A DNA stretch of 64,000 nt from Planktosalinus lacus (GTDB taxonomy: Bacteria > Bacteroidota > Bacteroidia > Flavobacteriales > Flavobacteriaceae), in the NCBI RefSeq assembly GCF_014640155.1, contig NZ_BMGK01000007.1, forward strand, positions 124,001 to 188,000, in the 5' to 3' direction. The notes below the pieces were generated by a model. It ran no database searches, was not told where the DNA came from, and worked only from the letters and a program-made list of their open reading frames with translations. Below, in pieces: positions 25,310-35,070 of the stretch. How positions within the stretch are numbered: the first letter of the stretch is position 1; each line of letters starts with the position of its first letter. A program made the position numbers and the translations under genes.

Positions 25310-26227
25310 ATGAATTCGATTCCAAAATTGCAAAAAGGAGATCAGGTTGCCATTGTTGCTACCGCTCGAAAAATATCACGTGAAGAAATCCAACCTGCAC
25401 ATGATTTGTTGAAATCCTGGGGATTAATTCCGGTTTTGGGAAAAACGATAGGGGCCGTTGAGAACCAGTTTGCAGGAAGTGATGCTTTGCGTATTTCAGA
25501 TGTTCAAATGATGCTTGATAATCCTGATATCAAAGCCATTTGGTGTGCACGTGGAGGTTATGGTACAGTAAGAATTATTGACCAACTCAATTTTACAACT
25601 TTTAAAAAACACCCCAAATGGATTGTGGGGTATAGCGACGTGACAGGGTTTCATTCTTATCTTCATAAAATGGGTTTTGAGACTTTGCATGCTCCCATGC
25701 CGGTTGATATTGCCAAACAAAGTGAAGAAGCGGTTTCTTGTTTGAGGAAAGCGCTTTTTGGTGAAAAATATAAGATTTGTTATAATACAAAAGACCCCCG
25801 AACAAGGCAAGGAGTAGCTGAAGGCCAGCTGGTGGGGGGAAACTTGTCGATGCTATACTCGCTTTGTGGAAGTGCTTCTGCACTAGACACCCGAGGAAAA
25901 ATTTTATTTTTGGAAGACCTGGATGAATATTTGTATCACATCGATAGAATGATGCAAAATTTAAAGCGCAACAATATGTTGGAAAACATAGCCGGATTGG
26001 TCGTTGGAGGGATAGATGCTATGCGTGACAATACCAAGGCCTTTGGCTTTAAAACTGATAACCCATTCGGAAAAACTGCCAAAGAAATCATTGCAGAAAC
26101 CGTTTCAGAATATGATTTTCCGGTGTGTTATGATTTTCCTTCAGGGCATCACAGCGATAACCGTGCGTTGATTTTGGGTAGAAATATAACACTTGAAGTC
26201 GGAGTAAAAACATCATTGAAATTCTAA
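25310..26227 (+). CDS. LD-carboxypeptidase (S66)
   Basis: A 305-residue serine peptidase of the murein tetrapeptide LD-carboxypeptidase family, which removes the terminal D-Ala from peptidoglycan tetrapeptides. Nucleophile Ser is in the VGYSDVTGFH motif, Glu in LEDLDEYLYHID and His in FPSGHHSDNRA. The upstream in-frame ATG at 25217 lies inside metG on the other strand and before a -7-like box (TTATTTTG, 25281-25288), so I choose the start at 25310 (MNSIPKLQKGDQVAIVATAR). Cytosolic recycling role is expected. Confidence 0.92.
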   Translation: MNSIPKLQKGDQVAIVATARKISREEIQPAHDLLKSWGLIPVLGKTIGAVENQFAGSDALRISDVQMMLDNPDIKAIWCARGGYGTVRIIDQLNFTTFKKHPKWIVGYSDVTGFHSYLHKMGFETLHAPMPVDIAKQSEEAVSCLRKALFGEKYKICYNTKDPRTRQGVAEGQLVGGNLSMLYSLCGSASALDTRGKILFLEDLDEYLYHIDRMMQNLKRNNMLENIAGLVVGGIDAMRDNTKAFGFKTDNPFGKTAKEIIAETVSEYDFPVCYDFPSGHHSDNRALILGRNITLEVGVKTSLKF

Positions 26228-26248
26228 GCTTCTTTAGATTTTGAGCAA

Positions 26249-27460
26249 TTACATTTCTTCACTAAAATCAGGATACAGGAAGTTGTTATAAGGAAAGCGT
26301 TGCACGTGAATTTCACGAACCATTTCGTACACTTTTTTCCGGAATTCTTCCATATTGAGTTTTTCGGTAGCCGAAATAAAGACCACATCACCATTCACTT
26401 TACTCATCCATGTATTTTTTAACTCATCCAGGGTATAATGTGACTTTGTTTTTTCTGTAACCAGATCATCTTCATCAATAGTTTCAGGGGTGTAATTGTC
26501 AATTTTATTAAAAACCATAAGGATGGGTTTGTCTCTGCCCTCAATTTCATCGAGTGTTTGGTGTACAGAATTGATATGATCTTCAAATTGTGGATGTGAG
26601 ATGTCTACTACGTGCAATAGCAGGTCAGCCTCACGCACTTCGTCAAGTGTGCTTTTAAAGGATTCTACCAGTTGCGTTGGTAATTTTCTGATAAAACCAA
26701 CAGTGTCTGTAAGTAAAAAAGGAAGATTGCCAATCACCACTTTTCTCACTGTGGTGTCCAGGGTTGCAAACAATTTGTTTTCAGCAAAGACTTTAGATTT
26801 ACTGATGGTATTCATCAAGGTTGATTTTCCAACATTGGTGTAGCCTACCAAAGCAACCCGAACTAATGCACCGCGATTGCTTCTTTGCACAGCCATTTGC
26901 TTGTCGATGGTTTTAAGTTTTTCTTTGAGTAGGGCAATGCGGTCTCTTACGATTCGTCTGTCTGTTTCAATCTCAGTTTCCCCGGGACCACGCATCCCAA
27001 TTCCCCCTCGTTGTCTTTCAAGGTGGGTCCACATACCTGCAAGTCTTGGAAGGAGGTACTCATATTGCGCAAGTTCGACCTGAGTGCGTGCATAACTTGT
27101 TTGTGCACGTTGTGCGAAAATATCAAGGATAAGGTTGGTGCGGTCAATAATTTTACACTTAAGTATTTTCTCAATGTTTTTTTGTTGTGCGGGCGAAAGT
27201 TCATCATCAAAAATGGCAGTGCCAATTTCATGTTCTTCGACAAATTGTCGCACTTCTTCCATTTTACCTGAACCAATAAAAGTTTTTGGGTTGGGTTTTT
27301 CCATTTTTTGAAGAAACCTTTTAGTTACTTCAGCACCTGCAGTAAATGCAAGGAATTCCAGTTCATCCAAATATTCTTTTGCTTTGTCCTCATTTTGTTG
27401 TTGAGTGACCAGGCCAATAAGAATGGCCTTTTCATATTGTATTTCGAGTTTTTCGAGCAT
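26249..27460 (-). CDS. hflX: GTPase HflX
   Basis: A 403-residue ribosome-associated GTPase. The N-terminal HflX glycine-rich domain contains the hallmark FIGSGKMEEV and RGGIGMRGPGETEIE. The G domain shows G1 GYTNVGKS (206-213), G3 DTVGF (252-256) and G4 NKID near 315. Known HflX proteins split stalled ribosomes under stress. It converges with the LD-carboxypeptidase gene. Confidence 0.95.
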   Translation of the reverse strand: MLEKLEIQYEKAILIGLVTQQQNEDKAKEYLDELEFLAFTAGAEVTKRFLQKMEKPNPKTFIGSGKMEEVRQFVEEHEIGTAIFDDELSPAQQKNIEKILKCKIIDRTNLILDIFAQRAQTSYARTQVELAQYEYLLPRLAGMWTHLERQRGGIGMRGPGETEIETDRRIVRDRIALLKEKLKTIDKQMAVQRSNRGALVRVALVGYTNVGKSTLMNTISKSKVFAENKLFATLDTTVRKVVIGNLPFLLTDTVGFIRKLPTQLVESFKSTLDEVREADLLLHVVDISHPQFEDHINSVHQTLDEIEGRDKPILMVFNKIDNYTPETIDEDDLVTEKTKSHYTLDELKNTWMSKVNGDVVFISATEKLNMEEFRKKVYEMVREIHVQRFPYNNFLYPDFSEEM

Positions 27461-27664
27461 ATTATTATTTAAGTTGTAAAATTACATATTTAAATAAAGA
27501 AATAAAATGTTTAAAAGCATTGATTATGAAGTATTCATTGAGCTAAAATTTATCATTAGAGTCAGGTTCAACAACGATTAATATATTAATTTAAAAGTTA
27601 ATAGTTTCTTAATAGATTTTATTTTATTAATTTAGTCGCTTCTACTTCAAAACGACTTAACATT

Positions 27665-29683
27665 ATGAAAAAACAATTACGCGACTTTTTTAAGTTTGCT
27701 GAAAATTTAAAAAACTTAACTTCTTTAAAATCAAAAACAAACAAAAACTTTCTTATTTTGTTTGTGATACTCTCAGGAGTTATGGTTCAGGCACAGGGTC
27801 CGGGTTGCCCTAATGTAGATGCCGGGCCGGATGTAACATTAGACTGTGATGATTCTTGTACAGAATTAACGGCGTCTTTTTTGAATACAGGTGAGACTAG
27901 TGATTATGAAGCTAGTTCAATTACTTATGATCCACCATTTCCTTTTACCGGCGGAACTCCCGTATCGGTGAATACTGATGATGTTTGGTCAAGTTCAATT
28001 CCGCTTCCATTTGAGTTTTGTTTTTATGGAGAAAATTACACGGAATTCCTTATAGGGTCAAACGGAGTCATAACCTTTGATACCAACGATAATTCTCCGG
28101 GGGGGTTTTGTGATTGGTCTTTTAGTGAGTCAGTTCCAAATCCTGATTTGATTTCAGGCGCCATTTTTGGAGCATACATGGATATAGACCCTTCAGTGGG
28201 AGGTTCTGGAACAATTAACTATGCCTTTTTTGGAGAAGCTCCTTGTAGAACACTGGTTGTTAATTTTCCAAGTATCCCATATTTTAGCTGTAATAATCAA
28301 ACAATGACCTCTCAAATTGTTATTTATGAAACCACAAATGTGGTTGAAGTATATATGGATGAAAGAACAGCAGGGTGTAGCTGGAATAGTGGTAACGCTA
28401 TTATTGGTATGCAAAATGTTGGAGGAACACAAGGTTTGGCTGCTCCCGGAAGAAATACAGGAGATTGGTCTGCTAGTCAGGAAGCGTGGAGGTTTACTCC
28501 AAGCGGAGAATCAAATGTTGATTTTGTATGGCTTGATTCCGATGGCGTTGAAATTGGTACAACACCAACAATAGAAGTTTGTCCGTCTCAAACATCTGAT
28601 TATACAGCACAGGCAACTTATACATTGTGTAATGGAAATGTTATTATTGAGTCAGACACCGTGACTGTAACAGTTGATGGTGCAATATCTCTTGACCTTG
28701 GTCTAGATCAATCTTTTTGCGATGTTTCGTCTTTTGAAATAATTCCATCCATTACAGGGGCAGACCCTACAGATGTAACATATTTGTGGAGTACAGGAGA
28801 AACCTCTCCAACCATTACGGTTAGTGAATCTGGAACTTATTCATTGGAAGTGACTTTTGAAAACTGTACTGTAACTGATTCTATTGCACTTGAGTTTAAT
28901 GAATCTCCTGCAACTGAGCTTGGAGGTGAATTGGAAACTTGTTTTGAAACGCAAGTATTGCTAGATGCAACACCCTCAAATATACCTGTTGAAGACGTCA
29001 CATTTATTTGGGCTTTTGAAGGGGAGGTTCTTGCTGAAACAGAACCTGTAATTGAAGCTGTTGATTACGGAACCTATACAGTAGTTATAACATCAGGGGA
29101 TTGTTCAACTGAAACCACAGTGGTGGTTGTACCTCGTGGAGATCTTGAAGTTACTTTAGGAGAAGAAATTAACGGTTGTACTTTAGAAGAAGTAACCATT
29201 ACTGCTTCAACCTCTGAAGAAGGAGTTACTTATCAATGGTTTTTAAACGGCGAATTGTTGGAAGGTCAAACTTCCAGTTCAATCACAATTAATTTACCGG
29301 CTACTGTTTCAAATATGGCAGAGTTATATAGTGTAACTATTACAAAAGGTGACTGTACAGGAACAGCCGAAGTTGAAGTTAGCGCTTTAAATTGCATTAT
29401 TTCTGAAGGTTTGTCTCCTGGAGGTTCTGGTGGAATGAATGACAATTTAGACCTTGAGTTTTTAGCCAGCAGATCGGGTATTGAAAGCTTTCAAGTTTTT
29501 AACCGTCACGGAAGAATTGTTTATGAGCTTGACAACTATGTAAATGAATGGTTTGGACAAACTGACGAAGGTGATGAATTACCTACCGGAACCTATTTTT
29601 ATGTAATCAACTTTTCATCAGAGGACACCCAGTATGGCAATCAAAAGACTGGTTGGATTTATATAAACAGAGATTCTAATTAA
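27665..29683 (+). CDS. Large secreted T9SS type B cargo protein with Ig-like repeats
   Basis: A 672-residue exported protein. An unusually long signal sequence (basic n-region to about 30, then FLILFVILSGVMVQAQ) precedes an approximately 200-residue beta domain (propeller/adhesin-like, GGFCDWSFSESVPNPD), then about three Ig/PKD-like repeats (YLWSTGETSPTITVSESGTY; VTFIWAFEGEVLAETEP), and a T9SS type B sorting domain of about 90 residues (FNRHGRIVYELDNYVNEWFG; LPTGTYFYVINF). The usual SPNGDGxND start of the sorting domain is altered here to LSPGGSGGMND. First gene of a four-gene surface operon. Confidence 0.88.
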   Translation: MKKQLRDFFKFAENLKNLTSLKSKTNKNFLILFVILSGVMVQAQGPGCPNVDAGPDVTLDCDDSCTELTASFLNTGETSDYEASSITYDPPFPFTGGTPVSVNTDDVWSSSIPLPFEFCFYGENYTEFLIGSNGVITFDTNDNSPGGFCDWSFSESVPNPDLISGAIFGAYMDIDPSVGGSGTINYAFFGEAPCRTLVVNFPSIPYFSCNNQTMTSQIVIYETTNVVEVYMDERTAGCSWNSGNAIIGMQNVGGTQGLAAPGRNTGDWSASQEAWRFTPSGESNVDFVWLDSDGVEIGTTPTIEVCPSQTSDYTAQATYTLCNGNVIIESDTVTVTVDGAISLDLGLDQSFCDVSSFEIIPSITGADPTDVTYLWSTGETSPTITVSESGTYSLEVTFENCTVTDSIALEFNESPATELGGELETCFETQVLLDATPSNIPVEDVTFIWAFEGEVLAETEPVIEAVDYGTYTVVITSGDCSTETTVVVVPRGDLEVTLGEEINGCTLEEVTITASTSEEGVTYQWFLNGELLEGQTSSSITINLPATVSNMAELYSVTITKGDCTGTAEVEVSALNCIISEGLSPGGSGGMNDNLDLEFLASRSGIESFQVFNRHGRIVYELDNYVNEWFGQTDEGDELPTGTYFYVINFSSEDTQYGNQKTGWIYINRDSN

Positions 29684-29705
29684 AAGAATTTTGAAAACTA
29701 ACAAA

Positions 29706-31766
29706 ATGAAAAAACTTTTATTAATTATCCCCTTGCTTATTGTTACCGGTATTCAAGCTCAGGTTGTTACTGTTTCACCTGATCAGTATACCCACGAGCA
29801 GCTGGTAACGGAGGTTCTTATCAACACGCCTTGTGCATTGGTAAGTAACATTGAAACAATAACCGGAACTAATTTTGGTGCCGGAAATGGTATTGGCTAT
29901 TTTGAAAATACGAATCCCGATTTTCCTATGGAAAATGGAGTGATTTTAGCAACCGGAGACATTAGTGATGCACCGGGACCAAACACTTCAAACACCTGGC
30001 CGGGATCAGGATGGGATGGAGATCAACAGTTGTTTGATTACATTCAGTCATTAGGAATTGACCCGGGACTTTCATCTTACAACGATGCCACGATTATGGA
30101 GTTTGATTTCACTCCTTTAACAGATTCAATTAGTTTTAATTTTGTTTTTGGTTCAAATGAATACGGAACTTTTCAATGTTCTTATTCAGATGCTTTTGCA
30201 TTTTTCCTGGAAGATCAAATCACCGGGGAAATTGTAAATATGGCTTTGGTACCAAACACTCCAACTGAAACTCCTATATCTGTAACTACTATAAGAGACA
30301 ATACTCATAATACAACCTGTAGTTCAGAAAACCCCGAATATTTTGATGTTTACTACGGCACTACAGGGCAACCATCGTCAACAGCACCTGTAAACCTTAA
30401 TGGTTTAACAGTGCTTATGCAAGCATGGCAGTATGTAACGCCCAGTAACCCTTATAAAATGAAATTAGTTATCGCAGATAGAAATGACTCTTCCTGGGAT
30501 TCGGCAGTATTTATAGAAGGCGGAAGTTTCTTTATAGGGAATGCTGATTTGGGAGATGATATTACCATTGCAGATGGTACTGCAATTTGTGATGATGAAG
30601 AGCTCATTTTAACAGTAGATACTACAGATGGTTCTGTGATAACATGGTTTTTTAATGGTGATGTGATTCCGGGTGAAACTGGAAGTTCTCTTGTGGTAAC
30701 AGAGTCAGGAACTTATGGTGTTGAGATTCAAAACCCTGATGCACCTGATTGTGTGATTACAGATGAAATAATAGTAGAATTTAAAACCGCACCAATTGTT
30801 GATTTAGGGTCTGATGTTTTAGTTTGTGACGAAGTTTTTGCAACACTCGATGCTACTCCTGAAAATGCTTCTGCAATTGATGAATTGTTTTACCAATGGT
30901 ATTTCAATGGGGATATAATAGCTGGAGCAACTGAAGCTACACTTGATGTAACTGAAATTGGAGACTACACTGTTGAAGTAACAACAAACCTAGATTGTAC
31001 TGCAACAGATACAGTTTCTGTAATTATCTCAGATTTTACTGTAGACTTAGGTGAAGATGTATCTGTTTGTGATGGAGAAAGCTATGAACTTATTCCACAA
31101 GTTGACGGGATTGATCCAACTGAAGCGACTTACCTATGGAGTACAGGTGAAACCACATTTAGTATAGTTGTTTCAGAGACGGGTAGTTATAGTGTTGAAG
31201 TCACTTACTTTGGCTGTACTGAAACAGATGAAGTTACTGTAACGTTTACAGGTCTTCCAGAAGTTGAACTTGGAAACACCCTATTAAAGTGTGCAGAAGA
31301 AGTACTTACTTTGGATGCAACACCTGCAGGAGAAACATCCGGAAATGTTAATTATACCTGGTTCTTAGATGGTGGAATCCTAACAGGGCAAACCGAAGCC
31401 ACTTTAAATGTAACTGAAGAAGGAATCTATGCTGTAGAGGTAAATGATGGTGGTTGTATTGGAACTGATGATGTTGAGGTTTCATTTTATGAAAATGAAA
31501 ATTGTGTTATCTCTCAAGGTATATCACCGAATGGAGACGGACTTAATGACTGTTTTGATTTGCAATTTTTGAGTGACAAGGAAGGGCCTTTAGATGTGGT
31601 CATTTTAAACAGACATGGAAGAGTTGTTTTTGAACTAACCAATTATACAAACCAATGGTGTGGACAAACCGATGATGGTGATGAACTCCCTATCGGAAAT
31701 TACTTTTATGTCATAAAGTCATCGGCTGCAGAAGCATCAACCGGTTATATTTATCTAAACAAATAA
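29706..31766 (+). CDS. Choice-of-anchor L adhesin with T9SS type B sorting domain
   Basis: A 687-residue cell-surface adhesin-like protein. Signal peptide MKKLLLIIPLLIVTGIQAQ; a TTG upstream at 29691 is also in frame, but the ATG at 29706 gives the proper signal. A choice-of-anchor L module occupies about 20-270 (FNFVFGSNEYGTFQCSYSDA). It is followed by four Ig-like repeats of about 85 residues homologous to those of the previous gene (YLWSTGETTFSIVVSETGSY), and a canonical type B domain beginning ISPNGDGLND. T9SS secretion then anchors it outside the cell. Confidence 0.9.
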   Translation: MKKLLLIIPLLIVTGIQAQVVTVSPDQYTHEQLVTEVLINTPCALVSNIETITGTNFGAGNGIGYFENTNPDFPMENGVILATGDISDAPGPNTSNTWPGSGWDGDQQLFDYIQSLGIDPGLSSYNDATIMEFDFTPLTDSISFNFVFGSNEYGTFQCSYSDAFAFFLEDQITGEIVNMALVPNTPTETPISVTTIRDNTHNTTCSSENPEYFDVYYGTTGQPSSTAPVNLNGLTVLMQAWQYVTPSNPYKMKLVIADRNDSSWDSAVFIEGGSFFIGNADLGDDITIADGTAICDDEELILTVDTTDGSVITWFFNGDVIPGETGSSLVVTESGTYGVEIQNPDAPDCVITDEIIVEFKTAPIVDLGSDVLVCDEVFATLDATPENASAIDELFYQWYFNGDIIAGATEATLDVTEIGDYTVEVTTNLDCTATDTVSVIISDFTVDLGEDVSVCDGESYELIPQVDGIDPTEATYLWSTGETTFSIVVSETGSYSVEVTYFGCTETDEVTVTFTGLPEVELGNTLLKCAEEVLTLDATPAGETSGNVNYTWFLDGGILTGQTEATLNVTEEGIYAVEVNDGGCIGTDDVEVSFYENENCVISQGISPNGDGLNDCFDLQFLSDKEGPLDVVILNRHGRVVFELTNYTNQWCGQTDDGDELPIGNYFYVIKSSAAEASTGYIYLNK

Positions 31767-31803
31767 TTATTGAATCACTAACATAACTATCAAATAATAA
31801 ATA

Positions 31804-32718
31804 ATGAAAAAATTCTCACTTTTACTCATCTTAATATTAGTCCTAGGCTTTCAGGATTTGAGTGCGCAACAAGACCCTCAGTACACACAATATATGTACA
31901 ATATGAACGTCGTTAACCCTGCCTATGCCGGTTCAAAAGAAAGCTTGTCATTAACCGGGCTTTACAGAAAGCAGTGGTCTGGCCTTGAAGGAGCTCCCGA
32001 AACAATAACTTTTTCAGCACATTCACCAATAGGTGAAAAAGTAGGTTTGGGATTGTCTGCAATTAAAGATGAATTGGGGCCAATTAAAGAAACCAATGTG
32101 TATGTAGATTTTTCTTATACACTACAATTGGGTGCTCAATCCAATCTTGCTTTAGGTATTAAAGCAGGAGCAACCTTTCACGATGTAGGCTTAACAAGTC
32201 TGGAATTGCAAGACCCTAATGACCCTTTCTTTTCAGAAGACATTAGCAATACATATCCCAACGTAGGTGCCGGAGCATTTTTCTATACAGATAATTTCTA
32301 TTTAGGAGTTTCTGTTCCAAACTTTTTAAACTCTGTTCACCTTGATGAAAACGGGATTAAGTATGGTTCTGAAACACAACACTTTTTTGCAACAACCGGT
32401 TATGTTTTTGAAATAAGTGACACTTTCAAATTAAAACCTTCTGTAATGGTGAAATCAGCTTTTGAATCACCACTTTCATTTGATGCAAACCTGAACGCAT
32501 TGTTTTATGACCGTTTTGAAATTGGAGCCTCATACAGGTTGGATGATTCCTTTAGTGGCCTTGTGGGCTTTCAGGTTACTGATAACATCAGAATTGGATA
32601 TGCATATGATCATATAGTTTCAGATCTGGATGTAGTAGCATCAGCATCACATGAAGTGATACTTACATTTGACCTATTTTTTAATAAGCGTGTATTGCGT
32701 TCACCAAGATTCTTCTAA
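31804..32718 (+). CDS. PorP/SprF family T9SS outer-membrane protein
   Basis: A 304-residue outer-membrane beta-barrel protein. Signal peptide to about residue 22 (MKKFSLLLILILVLGFQDLS); hallmark start QQDPQYTQYMYNMNVVNPAY then the barrel, ending with the Phe-rich strand HEVILTFDLFFNKRVL. PorP/SprF proteins sit with type B adhesins and are needed to fix SprB-type adhesins on the surface in Flavobacterium. The gene follows the two cargo genes, which supports that pairing. Confidence 0.93.
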   Translation: MKKFSLLLILILVLGFQDLSAQQDPQYTQYMYNMNVVNPAYAGSKESLSLTGLYRKQWSGLEGAPETITFSAHSPIGEKVGLGLSAIKDELGPIKETNVYVDFSYTLQLGAQSNLALGIKAGATFHDVGLTSLELQDPNDPFFSEDISNTYPNVGAGAFFYTDNFYLGVSVPNFLNSVHLDENGIKYGSETQHFFATTGYVFEISDTFKLKPSVMVKSAFESPLSFDANLNALFYDRFEIGASYRLDDSFSGLVGFQVTDNIRIGYAYDHIVSDLDVVASASHEVILTFDLFFNKRVLRSPRFF

Positions 32719-32736
32719 ACAACTAAGTAAAACGAC

Positions 32737-34617
32737 ATGAAAAAATTATACACAATAGTATTTCTTTTAGTAGCGAGCACAACATTGACATTTGCTCAAA
32801 ATAAAGACACCAAAACTGCTGATAAACATTTTGATAGATTTGAATATGTTAAAGCAGCAGAAGAATATCAAAAATTAATAAAAAAAGGTAAAGCTGATGA
32901 TTATGTATACACCAGATTGGCTGATTCCTATTTTTTGATTAACGACACTAAAAAAGCTGAACCATTTTATAAGCGCGTTTCAACCAGAAAAAATGTAAGT
33001 TCAGAAACTATCTACAACTATGCGCAAACCCTAAAAGCAAATGGAAAGTTTTCAGAATCAAATGCTATGATGGATAAGTTTGCACAAATGAGTCCAAATG
33101 ACTCCAGAGCAATTGAGTATAAGAAAAACCCAAACTATATTCCTCAAATTTTAGAAGGTAAACCAAGGTATCAAACCAAAAGTGTTGTTGGTTTAAATAG
33201 TTCAAATTCTGATTTTGGCGTTCATAAGGCCGGAGATAAAATTTATTTCTCTTCTGCCAGAAATACTGAGAGAAAAACTTACGGAAGAACTCAAGAACCC
33301 TTTTTAGATATCTATGAGGCAACCATTGCAAACGGAACCGCTTCTAATATTCAAGCCGTAAAAGGTGATGTTAATACTAAATATCACGAGGGAATTGCCG
33401 CTATTACTCCAGATGGAAAGAGAATGTATTTTGACAGAAATGATTACTATAACGGAAAGTACAGAAAAAACGATGAAGGAATAAGCCAGTTGAATATTTA
33501 TTATGCTGAACTAATTGACGGTCAGTGGAGAGATGTTCAACCAGTCCCATTTAACAATACTGAGTATTCTGTTGGTCACCCTGTATTAAGCCCAAATGGA
33601 AACACATTGTATTTTGTCTCAGATATGCCGGGCGGTCAAGGGGATTCAGATATTTACAAAGTTAGTATCAATGCTGAAGGAGCGTTTGGACAACCTGAAA
33701 ACTTAGGTTCAAAAATCAATACTGAAGGAAAAGAAGTATTCCCTTTCATTGCTGAGGATGGCACACTTTATTTCTCAAGTGACGGTCACCTTGGAATTGG
33801 AGGTCTTGACGTTTTTTCTTCTGCAAACGGTGGTTCAGGTGAAGTAAAAAACCTTGGAACACCCATCAACAGTACTTCAGACGATTTTGCCTTTAGCATA
33901 GACGATGCAACACAAGAAGGCTTTGTTTCTTCTAACAGGGATGGAAGCAGTGAAGGTGGAAGTGATAATATATATATGGTTTCTGAGATTTGTGTTTCTA
34001 CTATTAATGCCATCGTTAAGGATGCTGAAACAAATAATCCAATAAGTGGAGCTACAGTAGCCTTGTATGATGCCAACCAAAATAGACTTACATCAAAAAT
34101 GACGGGCACTGATGGCAGAACTTCATTTGAAGTTGAATGCGATCAAAACATAACTGTTCAAGCATCTGCTAACGGTTTTGAGTCAAATGCAACCAAAGTA
34201 TCTACTTCTGAAGAGACAGTTTCTGCAGAAATTTTATTGCGTTCCATTGATGATATCATTGTTGATGACACTGTGGTGTTAGAACCAATTTTATTTGACT
34301 TTGACAAGCATAATATCAAGCCACAAGCGGCTCTTGAATTAGATAATTTAGTTCAATTAATGAAAAAGTTTCCTGAAATGGTTATTAAGGTTGAAAGTCA
34401 CACTGATATTCAAGGAAGGCCAGAATATAACATGGAACTATCTAACAGAAGAGCTCAAGCGACAGTGCAATACGTAATTTCAAAAGGAATCGACGCTGCT
34501 AGGATTAGCGGTGAAGGTTTTGGTGAAAGTAAGCCTGCAATAGAATGCGGTGCAAACTGTACTGATGAAGAACATCAAAAAAACAGACGTTCTGAGTTTA
34601 TTATAGTGAAACGTTAG
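32737..34617 (+). CDS. PorE-like OmpA-family periplasmic protein of the T9SS
   Basis: A 626-residue protein combining, in order, a signal peptide, TPR-like helices (about 25-135), a WD40/PD40 propeller (about 165-400, GKRMYFDRNDYYNGKY; LYFVSDMPGGQGDSDIY), a carboxypeptidase-regulatory beta domain (about 420-500) and an OmpA C-terminal domain (about 512-626, VESHTDIQGRPEYNMELSNR). This is the architecture of PorE, which links the T9SS trans-complex to peptidoglycan. Last gene of the operon, and it ends at a strong hairpin. Confidence 0.92.
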   Translation: MKKLYTIVFLLVASTTLTFAQNKDTKTADKHFDRFEYVKAAEEYQKLIKKGKADDYVYTRLADSYFLINDTKKAEPFYKRVSTRKNVSSETIYNYAQTLKANGKFSESNAMMDKFAQMSPNDSRAIEYKKNPNYIPQILEGKPRYQTKSVVGLNSSNSDFGVHKAGDKIYFSSARNTERKTYGRTQEPFLDIYEATIANGTASNIQAVKGDVNTKYHEGIAAITPDGKRMYFDRNDYYNGKYRKNDEGISQLNIYYAELIDGQWRDVQPVPFNNTEYSVGHPVLSPNGNTLYFVSDMPGGQGDSDIYKVSINAEGAFGQPENLGSKINTEGKEVFPFIAEDGTLYFSSDGHLGIGGLDVFSSANGGSGEVKNLGTPINSTSDDFAFSIDDATQEGFVSSNRDGSSEGGSDNIYMVSEICVSTINAIVKDAETNNPISGATVALYDANQNRLTSKMTGTDGRTSFEVECDQNITVQASANGFESNATKVSTSEETVSAEILLRSIDDIIVDDTVVLEPILFDFDKHNIKPQAALELDNLVQLMKKFPEMVIKVESHTDIQGRPEYNMELSNRRAQATVQYVISKGIDAARISGEGFGESKPAIECGANCTDEEHQKNRRSEFIIVKR

Positions 34618-34642
34618 TATTAAACTAACTAACCAACCAAAA

Positions 34643-34674
34643 GGCCTTGACTATTTCAGTCAGGGCTTTTTTTT
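34643..34674 (+). terminator. Rho-independent terminator of the surface operon
   Basis: GCCTTGACT / AGTCAGGGC with loop ATTTC and a run of eight T. Confidence 0.9.
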
Positions 34675-35017
34675 GCTTCAAAATCCAGTTTTAAAGCTAT
34701 ATAAATTGACTTTTTTACCTTAAACAATATAGTTATACAGTTTGAAATGAAAATGGACAAATTTAGGCTTTCTGATATGTTTTCAGAATAGATAAAGTTT
34801 CGGGTTGAGTTACTGAGTATTAAATTTTTTAGAAGGAAGGTGTATTCTTAAAAAACTGCTTGCAAAAAACTAGTTGAACTTATTATAGTTGAATTAGTAG
34901 GCTATAGAATACCAATCTAATCAACGCGCTTCTTATTAAATTCAATAACGATATAAGCTCCATACTAAGTTAAGTTTTTGACTTTGAATCCTCAGAAAGG
35001 AGAAAGGGAAAGAGTAT
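34675..35017. other. AT-rich intergenic stretch, nothing supported
   Basis: About 340 nt between converging operons. No open frame of more than a few tens of codons, no repeat and no RNA fold that I can support. Confidence 0.6.
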
Positions 35018-35047
35018 AAAAAAACCCCCGGAATTTTCCGGGGGTTT
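35018..35047 (-). terminator. Rho-independent terminator
   Basis: AACCCCCGGAA / TTCCGGGGGTT with almost no loop, with seven A on one side (T run on the minus strand). It ends the TonB-receptor/lipoprotein operon. Confidence 0.88.
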
Positions 35048-35070
35048 ATAATTATTTGTATTGGTTTCGA

